Origin: Isoetes taiwanensis | Taxonomy: Eukaryota; Streptophyta; Lycopodiopsida; Isoetales; Isoetaceae | Assembly (NCBI GenBank): GCA_021234155.1 | Contig: JAJEKV010000005.1 | Coordinates: 17,096,089 to 17,160,088 of the forward strand | Length of the DNA: 64,000 nucleotides | Reading direction: 5' to 3' | Shown: positions 1 through 10,490 of the stretch, one piece after another | Numbering within the stretch: the first letter of the stretch is position 1 | How the letters are laid out: each line of letters starts with the position of its first letter | Notes under the pieces: model-generated | What the model saw: only the letters and a program-made list of their open reading frames with translations | Databases searched by the model: none | What the model was told of the DNA's origin: nothing | Translations under genes and position numbers: made by a program

Positions 1-585
1 GTGCAACACATTACACGGAGGATGTGCAAATTATCTTTTCTTGAAGTATTAAATGAAAAGTAAAATGATTAGAGTTTTGGTGATATGAGCATTAGTTATA
101 GATGTAGTTGTTGTTGCAGCTTATGTATATGTAGTTGGTATTGCAACAAATGTTGCAAGTATAGTTATTAATATCTAACTTAAACATTTCCAGCTGCAAT
201 TAGTGGTCATCTGAGATTCAACTTAGGTAGCGAGACTCGGTTGTTGTTGCAGCTAGTGTTCGAGCTATTTTTATCCATTAAATAGTTACAGTTGTAGTTT
301 GTATTGCAGATTCAAGTTACGTAGTTAGACTATAGTTGGTGTTGCAGCTAGTGTTTAAGTTATGTCAATGGTTGCGGATGCAAGTATTTTAATTCTGATT
401 TGTAGTTGGTGTTATTTGGTTTATGGCCATTAGTCACATAAGTTAGTTTGTAGTTTGTGTTGCTCTTGTCATAGTGAGTTATAGTAGCAGTTTAAAGTTG
501 CAGTTAGAGATGAGTTACATGTTCTTGTATAGTTATTATTTCATATGTTACTCACATATTTTATTATTATAATTTGCAACCATAG
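1..585. other. low-complexity GTTGCAG-rich DNA, probable intron or flank of a relic transposase
   Basis: No ORF of interest. The stretch is T/G-rich with many degenerate copies of GTTGCAG and TAGTTGGT; two of the clearer copies share GTTGCAGCTAGTGTT near 253 and 337. It ends in a splice-acceptor-like CATAG immediately before the conserved coding start at 586, so at least its right part may be an intron of the transposase relic. Confidence 0.4.
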
Positions 586-860
586 ATGTTCATTAAATTC
601 AAAAAGCAGTATCCACAAATTACAGTTGACCAAAGATCATTTGAGAAGCTAAAACCATGGTATGTAATGACATTTAAAACAATTCAATTCATGTTGTTCC
701 ATTCATCATGTGAAACTGCAAATGCTCTTCGATGGCTTAAATTCATTCTGGAACATGCACGCAGAACCTTGCAATTATGCATGTGAGCTATGCCGATCTA
801 CAAGCCAAATTTGTGCTGCCAAGACTATAAAGTATAAGTCGACCATTTAGCTCTGGCAAT
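586..860 (+). pseudogene. fragment of a DDE-type transposase (same family as the element at 33449-38944)
   Basis: The 66-residue reading frame contains FKKQYPQI and FEKLKPWYV. These match FKKEHPNI and FEKLKPSYV in the minus-strand transposase exon at 37435-37773. Past the stop, another frame keeps the cysteine-rich order C-x3-C-x2-C followed by C-AAK-TIK, like the CTCKCKVC...CMAKENTIK segment of the better copy. An AG acceptor precedes the conserved part in both copies, so the intron position is shared. Only this one exon is recognisable here, and a stop plus a frame break show it is dead. No terminal inverted repeat was found nearby. Confidence 0.6.
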
Positions 861-898
861 CCATACTTTGTCCTAAAGAATCTTCCAACACCTTCATC

Positions 899-1300
899 CT
901 ATTCTTCTTGCTCGTCTCCAACAGTTCCTCTTCCGTACCTACTTTGCACCCTTCTTGCATTTGTGTCCTTCTGTCGTCGAATGGCTTGAACTCGTCCTAG
1001 CCTTTTAAATGCATCCTTACGAAGTTCCTTTGGGGCCTGACATGGTGCTATGCCGTCAGTTTTGTCTCCTTTCTGTGCTCCTCCCATAGTGTGGGCGCGG
1101 ATTCGAGCAGCACTTCCATTCCTTGAGACATGTCCACAGAACTTACATGCCCATTGTCCATCATCCAACTTATCCATGTACTCCCACTCAATCCTTGGTT
1201 TTCTACCTCCTCCACGTGCCTCCTTGGCTTCGGCGAGCTTATTGCTAGCTCGAGTTACCCCTACTGCATGAGAAGTAGAGGCACCACCCGCATCTTCCAC
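899..1300 (-). pseudogene. BED-type zinc-finger N-terminus of an hAT transposase
   Basis: The 133-residue frame has a BED-finger layout: W50, C52 and C55 (WACKFC), then RIRAHT with H70, and a further Cys at 87 after a short Gly/Lys-rich stretch. This Trp-Cys-x2-Cys...Arg-x-Ala-His arrangement is typical of DNA-binding N-termini of plant hAT transposases. The C-terminal part is Arg/Lys-rich, and no catalytic or dimerisation region follows. It is therefore an orphan N-terminal fragment. It could instead be a small domesticated BED protein, but no promoter or second exon is evident. Confidence 0.6.
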
Positions 1301-1332
1301 GTCAGTACTTCTGTCCTGTCAACTAGGGGGTA

Positions 1333-1605
1333 GAGTGTATAAGCAAAGGAGCAGCTCATTCACATATGTCTTACTGCCCTCAATCGAAGTTACTGAAGAA
1401 TGAACTAGTGATATCCTTGGGCCACTACAACTAGCAAGGGAGAAACGTCACTTTGATAAGTATTGGCGTTAGTTCATACTCATAAGATGTAGTCAATCAA
1501 AGGCTAGCGTGCATAAGCAAAGGAGCAGCTCACTTGCATATGTCACACTACCCTCGATGGAAGCTACTAATTGAATGACTAGTGATCTAGAGCCACTACA
1601 ACTAG
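1333..1605. repeat. two direct copies of a ~110-bp sequence, ~167 bp apart
   Basis: Copies near 1333-1440 and 1500-1605 share ATAAGCAAAGGAGCAGCTCA, then CATATGTC, ACTGCCCTC/ACTACCCTC, ACTAGTGAT and GCCACTACAACTAGCA, with scattered differences. No coding sense was found. This is an old tandem duplication of noncoding DNA. Confidence 0.65.
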
Positions 1606-2580
1606 CAGAAGTACTGACATTAAGCTCACGTACTCAATGATGGCATCAAAGGAAGACCATTTCCACGAGTTGTTCAGTAGTCAATGCTTTGAGACAAGGA
1701 TATCAACCCGAATAAAATTATTATATAGTAAATTCCATAGTGCGACAGTGTACCTGAATGCTCACACATAGAATTTACATGCTGCCACATCCTGCTCATC
1801 TCACGTCCATAAAATGACTGAAAAACTAGAACGCATCCGCAAACACTCCATTGAGCATCCGGCTTGTAAAATTTGCATTCAACCGTGCGGCCGCACAATG
1901 CCAAAGTTCAAGGCTAGTTGTGCGGCCATGTTGTGATAAAACACGTCCGTAGTAGTTTCAACGCGGCCTTAAAAAGAAACATCGCAGCAAAGGTGATCTC
2001 ATGGCCACACTATGACGCATTTTGCATAAAGTGGCAGTATGTTGGCGTACAAGCCACCATAAAACTCTAATATTTGTGTTGAATCTTGGTAAAATCACGG
2101 ATGACATGATTATCCATCCAGAGCCATTGTTTATTTCGCGATTCGGCGTGATTTTTCGATGATTTCTACGGCCAAATTTTTTTGAGCGTAAAAATGTGTA
2201 TTTTTGTTTGGAAGGGGGAGGGGGAGGGAGAGTTCATATGTTTCATACTTTTTTCGTATTTTACTTATGCAACTTTGACCCTATCCTTGGGCAATCTTGT
2301 GTCTCTAATTGTGGCTAATATAAAACCTAGCCACACTCTTAAAAGTTTAAAATTATTGTATGTTCTAAATGGCCACCCCAACAAAGTGCATGTGATGTTT
2401 TGAAATGGCCACGTCCTATAGGTCTTAAGGTTTAGCAAATATCAAATTGACTACTTATGGAGTGAAACCAATAAGTTGATGTTTTGAATTGGCCACTACT
2501 CATTGGTTGTGGGAGAATGCAACCTACTCTGGTTTGGCCCACTATTTTTTGAAAAATATGTGTGGTGCCAACCGGGGGAA
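1606..2580. other. no gene seen
   Basis: Only short chance frames. A GGGGAGGGGGAGGG purine patch lies near 2214-2230. The phrase AATGGCCAC recurs several times between 2300 and 2510, but no clear repeat unit or TE end could be defined. Confidence 0.4.
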
Positions 2581-2584
2581 ACAC

Positions 2585-3354
2585 CATGATCACTGCACTG
2601 AACACATCGTCTAAGAGATAAATATCTGAACCTTGATAAACTGCCCTAGCTAATTGTATGCATTGCTTTTGGTCTCCACTAAGATTAATACCTCTTTCTC
2701 CAATTTCTCTTTGATCTCCATGTTCCATCAATGCTATGTCAGGTTCTAGAGCACAAGCTCTCAGAGCCCTATTGTACCTTTCTTTATCCAGTGGTAACCC
2801 AAACAGATATTTTGTTCAATTGTTGCAATCTGGATCCAGGTAGTTTGAGTCATAAATGTTGTTCTGCCACAAATTGCCCTCGAAACCCGTTGAGGCAGAG
2901 GTTCTTTAATCCTGACAATAATACACTTGCTGCTCTCTTTGCTTGGATCCCATAGACTAATTGGTTTTCGTGGACGATAAAAATACATTATATTTTTAAA
3001 CTTTATATTCTTTTCTTCTGAGAATAAGGAACCATTTTCAATCTCCACAGCATAGATTCTAGCATGTAACCGCCTGACAGCTGATCTATCTAACTCAGTG
3101 CACTGCATGTGCATGGCTAAACCTGCGAACATGGAAAGTCCAATGGTTTGATACAGTATGATTAATGCGAGCATGGAAAGTCCAATGGTTTGATACAGTA
3201 TGATTAATAGTACACAAACTTGGTCTGACAATAACCAGGGGTTGTCAATTTGTAGTATGACATGTGATAGTTGTTGACCATCTACTGACATATAATTTAC
3301 AATCTTCTCAACCCCATAAAATTGTCTAGAAGTGCTAGACAATCTAAGACCTTT
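2585..3354 (-). pseudogene. ABCC (MRP-type) ABC transporter, decayed internal fragment
   Basis: Read on the minus strand, the fragment starts in the end of TMD1 with VEKIVNYMSVDGQQL, then has a short linker, then parts of the first nucleotide-binding domain. The ABC signature region reads [19 protein letters not shown] (normally LSGGQKQR) followed by the Walker B-like [12 protein letters not shown]. The preceding segment [13 protein letters not shown] matches the Q-loop-side sequence. The Walker A region is unrecognisable, part of TMD1 is missing, and a frame change near 2755 separates the NBD halves. Intact ABCC proteins have about 1,500 residues and move glutathione conjugates or other anions across vacuolar or plasma membranes. 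This piece cannot do that. It is a gene relic; retention as a processed copy cannot be judged. Confidence 0.85.
3127..3208. repeat. 42-bp tandem duplication inside the ABCC relic
   Basis: Two consecutive copies beginning ATGGAAAGTCCAATGG at 3131 and 3173 are offset by 42 bp and almost identical. The offset is a multiple of three, so the minus-strand frame repeats LIILYQTIGLSM. The near identity means the duplication is younger than the decay around it. Confidence 0.9.
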
Positions 3355-3359
3355 GTGAT

Positions 3360-4025
3360 AGACTGTAGTAATATCTAACCAGCATACTGAGTTTTTGACT
3401 CATGAAATTGAATTGAATTTTAAATTGGAAAGAATTAATACAAGGTAATATCCCTTATAAATTGAACTCCTTTGCCCTGAAGTATAGTTCACAAATTTCT
3501 CTATAGATATTGGCTTTACAAACATTACACTCAGGTTAGTGAAAGCTAGAAAACCAGTAAATGCTAACTTATCTTAGAAACACCTCCACAAAGTTAATAG
3601 CATTGGATTACTGCATCTTGTTTTTGGCCAATTGGCTCTAAAAATAGGAAATGTTGCCTCGGCTCTATCATCCATAGATATAGGTCAACTGAAAAGTATT
3701 CTTGTAACCTTTCTTGAGCAGAGGCTTCATCCATAGATAAATTGCTCTACTTACAAATCCTGAACATTATTGATGTCAAGGAATTAGTCTTTGGAATACA
3801 GACCGAATATAAAAGAAGAAAGCGAAAAAACGAAAAGAAGGCTTTCTCGAGGAGAATGAATTAAATGTATATAGCTGAACAAAATCATGTAAAGTAAGCG
3901 AGGGCCCAATGCAAGAGAAGGTTATTTAAACCTCCTCCATCTCATTGGCTAGTCTTAGCCGACTTTCTATTTTTCTTGGCCCTAGATTGAATAATAAAAT
4001 AAAATCCAATGGTGAAAATTAAGGC
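3360..4025. other. no gene seen
   Basis: AT-rich DNA between the ABCC relic and the MITE. No sustained frame, TE end or RNA gene is recognisable. Confidence 0.4.
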
Positions 4026-4033
4026 CACATCAG

Positions 4034-4272
4034 CCCCGGGGATTCGCCTTTATCACATGCGCATATGCCACCTGCATGCTTAAGGTGAAAAGAAACACCC
4101 TTATATACGTACGCAAAAGTGTTGAAAAAACACCCCTTCTGTGGAGAAAATACACTAGAATGTCAGTAAGAGAGGGATTTAAACCCCTCGTATACGTACG
4201 AAAACATTGAGAAAAAACGTCCTTCCACACACTCACTAGGTTTATATGGGTCTTCTGTGTGAATCCCCCGGG
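4034..4272. mobile_element. 239-bp MITE with CCCGGGGGATTC-type ends and 8-bp target duplication
   Basis: The left end CCCCGGGGATTCGC is an imperfect inverted match to the right end, whose complement reads CCCGGGGGATTCACAC. The element is flanked by perfect direct repeats CACATCAG at 4026-4033 and 4273-4280. It encodes no protein. Inside are two related blocks carrying TACGTACG followed by an A-rich stretch with TTGAAAAAAC or TTGAGAAAAAAC. The 8-bp duplication suits a non-autonomous hAT-like element, although a second member in this window (60601-60845) leaves the duplication length open. Confidence 0.85.
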
Positions 4273-4701
4273 CACATCAGTTTTTGATGAGATGGATGTT
4301 ATATGTTCATAGGCTAACTAAAATTGCAAGAAAGATTGTAGGCCCAGTAAGGCTGGTGTGCTTAAAAAGAAGGAATGTATGTGGGTATTTTGGACAATTT
4401 AGGGTGCCCATTTTTAAAAGGGTAATTGAACTTAGCTTTCATAAAGAAATCTCCGATACCCTTTTCAGCTCCCTAGGTTGGTGTCGAAAAATAGTAAGAA
4501 TTTCAACGATGCATAAAAGCAGACATTGTAGAAAACAACTAGTCCACTGAAACTACAAAAAGATATTGCATTCAAAGTTTTTAAAAACATCAAAATTATG
4601 AACAAAATTGTGAGAAAATATAACACATTTTAACATTGTCTGTGCACTAAACATTTCCCCATTTACATATATACCTTATCTAACAAACTTACATTTTGCA
4701 G

Positions 4702-6959
4702 CTAAGTCGGATGCATCTCATCCTTTGACTTGCTTAGACTGGGATCATCAGAGGTGTTAGTGTCCTCAGCCTCACTCTCAAAACTGGATATACTTGAACG
4801 ATCTACTTCATCACTATCTACCCCAAAATCTTTGCCATTATCTCTGGCAGTTTTTTTGCGTGCTTTATCCAATCCACATGCTGACCTTAGTTGTGACGTT
4901 CCCCTAGAATATACAATATAAATACGTATATCCTAGGTCTACATCACTATACAAATCTACATTAGTAGACTTGTATGCACCAAGTGTGGGGGCATGGCCA
5001 AGTTATATACATAACGTAGCCAACCTTAGGAGGTGACCCATTTCCACATGGCTTCACTCTATACAGGTGACCCGCCACATGGGCTCGTCTTATTAGAGCT
5101 AAGTGGCCCTCATGTGAACCCTAACACATAAAAGGCCAAACCCTAAACCTAGACCACTTTGGCTCCACCAACTTCTGATCCACCAGCACGTGCCCACAAC
5201 TCCAGGTGAGGATGGGTCTTACGGTCGAGGTTGCGATGCTGGCGTCAGAAAGTGCAAGCGTGCGAGAGGAAGGTCATCTACTCGAACCACACTTAGAGAT
5301 GGAGAACGGGTCGAGGCGGCAGCTTTCGTCGGGGAGAAGGTGCCAGTAGACTCGATTGAGTTGCACATTATGACCTAGTAGAGCCATTCTAGAACCTATA
5401 GTTATGAGCATGAACCCTAATCAATGCCCTAACTATAAGTTAGATGTATGTGATTAGAATCAGTTGTTATTCTTGTTATTTATCTTGTTATGTTGTTATA
5501 TGATGATGGTTGATCTTATGTTTGCACCTCTTGTGTATTGGGAAGGGGGGTGAAGACCTAGTAGCCATTATTTAGATGATGCTCCTAGTTTAGACCCATT
5601 AGTTCCTATTATTATGCGGCCTGTGCATAGAGCCCACCTGGCTACGGAGGCTATGAAGTGGTAGGCACCACACAAGCGGGGTCAGTGGCAAAGTGGAGGA
5701 GGACCTGGCGGCTGGCCTTTGACTCTTTGGGGTCCCATAGCGGGCTAGGCTCATAGTCGGTCACTTCATGTGGGCCGGGTATGGGTTCGACATTTCCTGG
5801 GTCAATGGTGTCGCCCTGACTCTCAAGAATTACAAGTGTCGGCTTGGCTCTTGTTTTGGGGAGTTCAGTCAGGTACGAACGTGTGTCGCCATGATCCCCT
5901 AGCTGTCCATGGAGCCACTGCATTTCGGGAGGGGGAGATGCAACCCTTCCTACCTCATCGGACCGGGGAGATGCAACCCGGAGTAGTCTTATTGGGTGAT
6001 ACCATGGGATTGTTGCCAGATCCCAAGTCATTTAGCCATCTGCAAAGTCGATTCCGGATGGAGTGGTCAACCCTTTGTCTATTGCCAGAGTCATTGCCCC
6101 TGTTCTATCACGGACCCCCGATCGGTCGACTTCCCCTTGAGTCTGAGCTCTGGGTAGGAGCCTCTATTTGATGTATTTGATGCATTTGTTGTATTATTGT
6201 ATTTGATGACATGGATGGATGGATTATCACTACCCTTCGAGGTAGTTTGTTGTTATTATTGCTAGTGCTTATGTTGTATATTTTGCTTCCGCTGATATAG
6301 GGACCTCAAGAGGACGGGACGGAATGACACCTATGTGTCCTCTACTCGATAGTCTAGCCACCCTAGACCCGAGTTAGACAGAGGGCCCATACGACGGGTA
6401 GCCGTTGGATGTGGAAGGTCCTTCGATGTATACGGCGGGCTACCGTATATAGAGCAAGGAGCGTCACATTAGTAACTTTTGAGTCACAGCAAGCAACTTG
6501 TTAGCAGCGGTTAGAACGATGTCATATGCTAGCACCTTCACTTTAGCAAGGTCTATGGTACCAACATTTGCTTTAGTCTTCGCTCTCTTTCCCACTCATC
6601 TCGGGTTACGTCTAGTATTTTAGCCAACCAGAATAGTTTCCCTCTCATCATCATCATCATCATCAGCTGGGACAGCTAAAGCATTCCTTTCTGAATCTCA
6701 GAGACGGAACTAGAAACTCTAGCAACCAGTTGTGTCATGCATCTAGGGCCCTTGTAAATCACTCTATCATCTTCATCTGAGCTAGACACGAGTCGTTCAT
6801 GTTCCACCCGATATTCATCTTATGCCAGCGCTTGTTCCATTTGATTTCCAGTTGGCCAGTTGAAGACAATAGGTCTTCGACCTTGTGATATGGCTTGGAG
6901 CAGCTCACATTGTTGAGCAAAAAACTGAGGCCACCATAAAGTATCTGCTTCCTCGGCAA
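4702..6959 (-). pseudogene. unrecognised coding relic interrupted by a solo LTR
   Basis: Minus-strand coding sense lies on both sides of the solo LTR at 4892-6468 and becomes continuous across the TTAGT target site. The upstream part (6959 downwards) contains VEDLLSSTGQLEIKWNKRW and GWNMNDSCLAQMK. A later frame has an Asp run from a GAT microsatellite near 6655, then KVKVLAYDIVLTAANKLLAV, crossing the insertion site into LLRSACGLDKARKK and an acidic Ser/Glu tail ending at 4702. At least two in-frame stops and a frame change lie between 6500 and 6690. I do not recognise the family. The acidic Ser-rich C-terminus looks like a nuclear or regulatory protein, but that is only an impression. It could be a host gene fragment or an old TE ORF. 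Confidence 0.55.
4892..6468 (+). mobile_element. solo LTR A (1,577 bp) of a long-LTR retrotransposon family
   Basis: It begins TGTGACGTTCC and ends GGAGCGTCACA, giving TGTGACG/CGTCACA inverted termini. Perfect 5-bp direct repeats TTAGT flank it at 4887-4891 and 6469-6473. No primer site or internal region follows, so it is a recombination product (solo LTR). It is homologous in inverse orientation to 8324-9908, 10491-11985 and about 46900-48390: all share GGAAGGGGGG-like tracts, a CCTGTGCA-type block and the ATACGTATAT block near the 5' end. A TATA-like ACATAAAAGG at 5126 followed by AACCCTAAACC resembles the promoter zone of the other copies. Confidence 0.9.
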
Positions 6960-6987
6960 AGTGATCTGAAACTATTTCTTGAAGCCC

Positions 6988-7231
6988 AGGTTTTGACCTA
7001 AGTTCCCATCCATCGGCTCAGATTCTTATTGCTAGATTTTGCTTTCAAATCTATCGGCTTAGATTCGTGGTGCCAAATCTTGAGGTCTGCTATTCATGAG
7101 AACATAGAAATTATGAATCCAGGCATCGCATCCAAGTCTGTCTGTTCAGGCTGGTTCATGGAAAATCACCCTAACAAAACCTTGAGATTTTTCTTGGCTA
7201 GGCATACAAATGCCATGTTCCCATGAAGATC
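6988..7231 (+). repeat. inverted arm matching the leader downstream of LTR C
   Basis: The plus strand from CAGGTTTTGACC through TTTCAAATCTATCGGCTTAG and on to GCATCCAAGTC matches the complement of 10270-10400. Together they form an inverted repeat about 3 kb apart, interrupted by the L1 and solo LTR B. The right arm is attached to LTR C and its primer site, so this left arm is a displaced piece of that element's leader in the other orientation. Confidence 0.75.
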
Positions 7232-7236
7232 GCCTT

Positions 7237-7237
<1 letters not shown>

Positions 7238-7271
<34 letters not shown>

Positions 7272-10110
7272 AAGGACGAAAGCCAAAAAGTCTATTAATC
7301 AGATTAAAAGTACAAAATTTACATGCCTCTAACTGTATAAGCACAAAACGATTCCACAAGAGCACGAGCCCTGGAGCACAATGTACTTACTCCAGAATAT
7401 GAGACTAATAATAAGAATCAAATCGAAGATACTGAATCCAGATGCATTCGATTATTTCTGATTCAAGGGAGGAATACTCGTAGGCTGTCAATATCTTTTT
7501 TTGGGCCACCGTAATAACACTGCATGCAGATGAATTAATGCCCTAAAAGATGTGCTGTCTGCGGCGCTCCCATATTGACCATAGAAGCCAACTGGAACTA
7601 AGATAGAATGCCTTTTGTTTAGTTGGAGGCCATGCGTTGGTAGGACGCCAAGAGGATGCATCGGCAGTTCAGTGTACTGTTAAACAAACCTTGTAGCCAG
7701 GACCATGCTGGTTGAACCTCAGGATAATAAAATAGAATGCTCAACGGTCTCAACGTCTGAAAGACAGAGCAGCCATAGTGAGATATGTGAGGATCATAGC
7801 GATGTCAGAAGGCATTAACCTGCAAGCACCTGTGGATAACCTACCACCATAGTACAAAGACTTTAGATGGAGCAACCTATCCCAAAGCCATCGCCATGTA
7901 CGACACAAAGTGGGCTGTGGAACTTGTAGGTGCCACCCATCTGGTAATTGGAGGGGCTGTGGTACTAAAAAAAGGCAATATATTGATCTGACAAAGTGCT
8001 TGCCTTTGTGGATATTTTTATGACAGTCCCATGGCATCCTTCAGCAACACCAACTTGCACTATAAGAAGCGAATTTTCTGCGACCTTCTCCCATAGAGAT
8101 ACATCCCAACAAGAGCGCGGGAACTTTGCCTGAAATTCAGGGCAAGACAGTAGGCGACCCGCTTCATACCTGCAAAAACTCATCGTCTCTGTGTAAGGGG
8201 ATGAACTGACGCTGCCAATGGAGGTGCTGAGGGGTCTGGAGGCAGTGGTGCCCACCACCATGGAGTATCCAATACCGTGTGGATAGAGGGGCATGGCCAG
8301 AAAAGATGTTTGACCGCCTCCCACGTGACGCTCCCTACAAAATATACGGCACTCGGCCGTACACTCCGTAGGAAATCCCCCATCCGGTCCTTCGACCGCA
8401 CGGGCCCTCCATCTATCCCATACTCCAGGGAAGGGGACACGAAGGTGTCTTGCGTGCCCTTCTTCTATGGGCTCCTATAACAGCGGAAGCATAAACAACG
8501 TCAGAACTAGCAACAACAATACATTGAACTACTTCGAAAGGTAGCACATCCATCCATCCATAGATACAATAGAGATAAACATATGCCGTAAAATATGAGA
8601 GCTCCTACCCAAGGCTCAGACTCATGGGGAGCTAGGCTTCAAGATAGAGCAGACCGAGTCATAACAATGGCGGGGCTGGCTCGAGACAATGGCTAGGGTT
8701 GACCACTATATCCGCCCCTCCTGTGCATACTTTACAGATGTGCTAGTACGGCTCTAGCCTTCCAGATACGCAATCTCATGGCATCACCCATCGAGACTAC
8801 TCCGGGTTGCATCTCCCCGGTCCGTCGAGGCAGGAAGGGTTCCATCTCCCCTTCTCGGGGTCTAGAGGTTCCACGGGCAGCTAGAGAATCGTGGCGACAC
8901 ACAATTCTTCCCCGACTTAACCCCCCAAAACAAGAGCCAGGCTATCCCCTGCAGCTCTTGAGAGGCAGGGCGGCACCATTGCCCCAGGAGGTGTCGGACC
9001 CATGCCTGGCCCACTCGAAGTGACCAGCCATAAGCCTAGCCTGCTATGGGGTCCCCAGTAGCCACGCTCAGCAGGGACCCTCCCTCCGTCTCGCCGCTAG
9101 CCCCGTTATGTAGTGCTGAGTCATACCATAGCTCCCATAGTCCGGTGGGTTCCTATGCACAGGCCGCATAATAATAGGAACTAAAAGGTCTAAACTAGGA
9201 GCATCACTAAGTAATGGCTACTAGGTCTCTACCCCCCTTCCCAATGCAAGAGGAGCAAACATGATCAACCAACATCACATATAACGTAACATCATAATAA
9301 TGAGAATAATATTTAAAGCTAATCATATGTATCTAACTTATAGTTAGGGTTCATTGATTAGGGTTCAAGATCTAAACTGAGGGCTCTAGAATGGCTCTAC
9401 TAGAGACATGAGATGCTAACTCATCTGGAATCCTTACTTCTAGATGATCTACCAAGAACTCTATGCCAAAATACCTGCTCCCGAAGAACTCCCTCCTGCT
9501 CCCGGTGTCTCCATGGTCTTCGAGGTGTTCGAGGTAGCTCCCACTCCTACTGATGCGCTCACGCTCTCGGGGCTGCTATGCTATGTTGTGCCACAGCAGA
9601 CGGTTCTTGAAATGGAGTCGAGCGGAAGAAGGTTCCCAGACTGTTGGAGCCAGAAAAGAGGCCTAGGGTTAGGGTCTAGGCCTTTATAGGTTAGGGTTCA
9701 CATGTTATGCCACGTGGCTCCAATGGGGTAAGTCCATATGGCGGTTGCCCAATAGGCCTTACCCTAAGGGTGTCTAAGTTATATGAATAACTTAGACATG
9801 CACCCTATGCCACTAACCTATGGTATACAAGGCTATGGAGATAGACTTGTATACTGATGGACCTGGAAATATACGTATTTATGACGTATATTTCCCTGGA
9901 ACATCACATCCCATCTTTGTCAACAAGCCCGCATAAAAATAGAAAGCACTTGGAGAAGGTTTGCGAGTCGAAATAAAGCCCAAGGTAGCTTGGTTTGATA
10001 ACCTTCTTGCCTAGAGGTATACAGTGACCAAGGGCTTGTCTAAGAAGGTGTAAACCAGGAGAGTCATCCTCACCATTAAGGAGTCTCCAAATGAACTTTG
10101 AAATAAGATC
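7238..10110 (-). mobile_element. 5'-truncated L1-like LINE with poly(A) tail, split by solo LTR B
   Basis: A 33-T run at 7238-7270 is the poly(A) tail of a minus-strand element. Sequence GCCATGTTCCCATGAAGATC occurs at 7212 and again at 10111, giving a target duplication of about 21-25 bp with one indel. Minus-strand frames show the zf-RVT region found at the end of L1 ORF2: EAVKHLFWPCPSIHTV in one frame (8180-8318) and WRWLWDRLLHLKSLYYGG in another (7750-8037), followed by ETVEHSILLS past a frame break. Before the LTR insertion only about 1.3 kb of LINE was present. Stops and frameshifts show it is dead. Confidence 0.8.
8324..9908 (-). mobile_element. solo LTR B (1,585 bp), same family as LTR A, opposite strand
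   Basis: On the minus strand it begins TGTGATGTTCCAGGG (at 9908) and ends GGAGCGTCACG (8324, where the last base has changed from A). Perfect 5-bp direct repeats TCCCA lie at 8319-8323 and 9909-9913. It was inserted into the L1 relic. A TATA-like CCTATAAAGG (complement of 9681-9690) lies inside it. The solo state and intact duplication indicate insertion followed by LTR-LTR recombination. Confidence 0.9.
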
Positions 10111-10490
10111 GCCATGTTCCCATGAAGATCGACCTTAAATTTTTACGCGGGCATCCACCGCCATGATCCCATGAAGATCCGACCTTGCTTGGTTCGGGTT
10201 TTCGACCTTAATGAAAAGTAATCGGGGTGCTTTCCCATGAACCTTGATCTGAGCGGACCGGACTTGGATCGCGATAATGCGGATTCATAATTTCTATATT
10301 TCCATGAATAGCAGACCTCAAGATTTGGCACCACGAATCTAAACTGATAGATCTGAAAGCAAAATCTAGCAGCAAGAATCTGACAGGTCAAAACCTACAA
10401 CTAGCCAATCTAACGAGTTATAATATGGCTAGTGCAATTATCTGGTCAACCAAAATCATGCTCTAATACCACTGAGATGCTCCTCTAACA
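10111..10490 (-). other. primer-binding site and leader of the retroelement that owns LTR C
   Basis: On the minus strand, TGGTATTAGAGC (complement of 10460-10471) lies 19 bases downstream of LTR C. It differs by one base from TGGTATCAGAGC, the usual plant primer site complementary to the 3' end of initiator tRNA-Met. About 350 bp of noncoding leader follow before the L1 insertion, with repeated phrases like CATGGGAACATGG and GATCTTCATGGG. No gag ORF is recognisable. Confidence 0.7.

Noticed and set aside
10460-10471. tRNA-like sequence
   Set aside because: This and 56050-56061 are primer sites complementary to tRNA-Met, not tRNA genes. No complete cloverleaf was recognised anywhere in the window.
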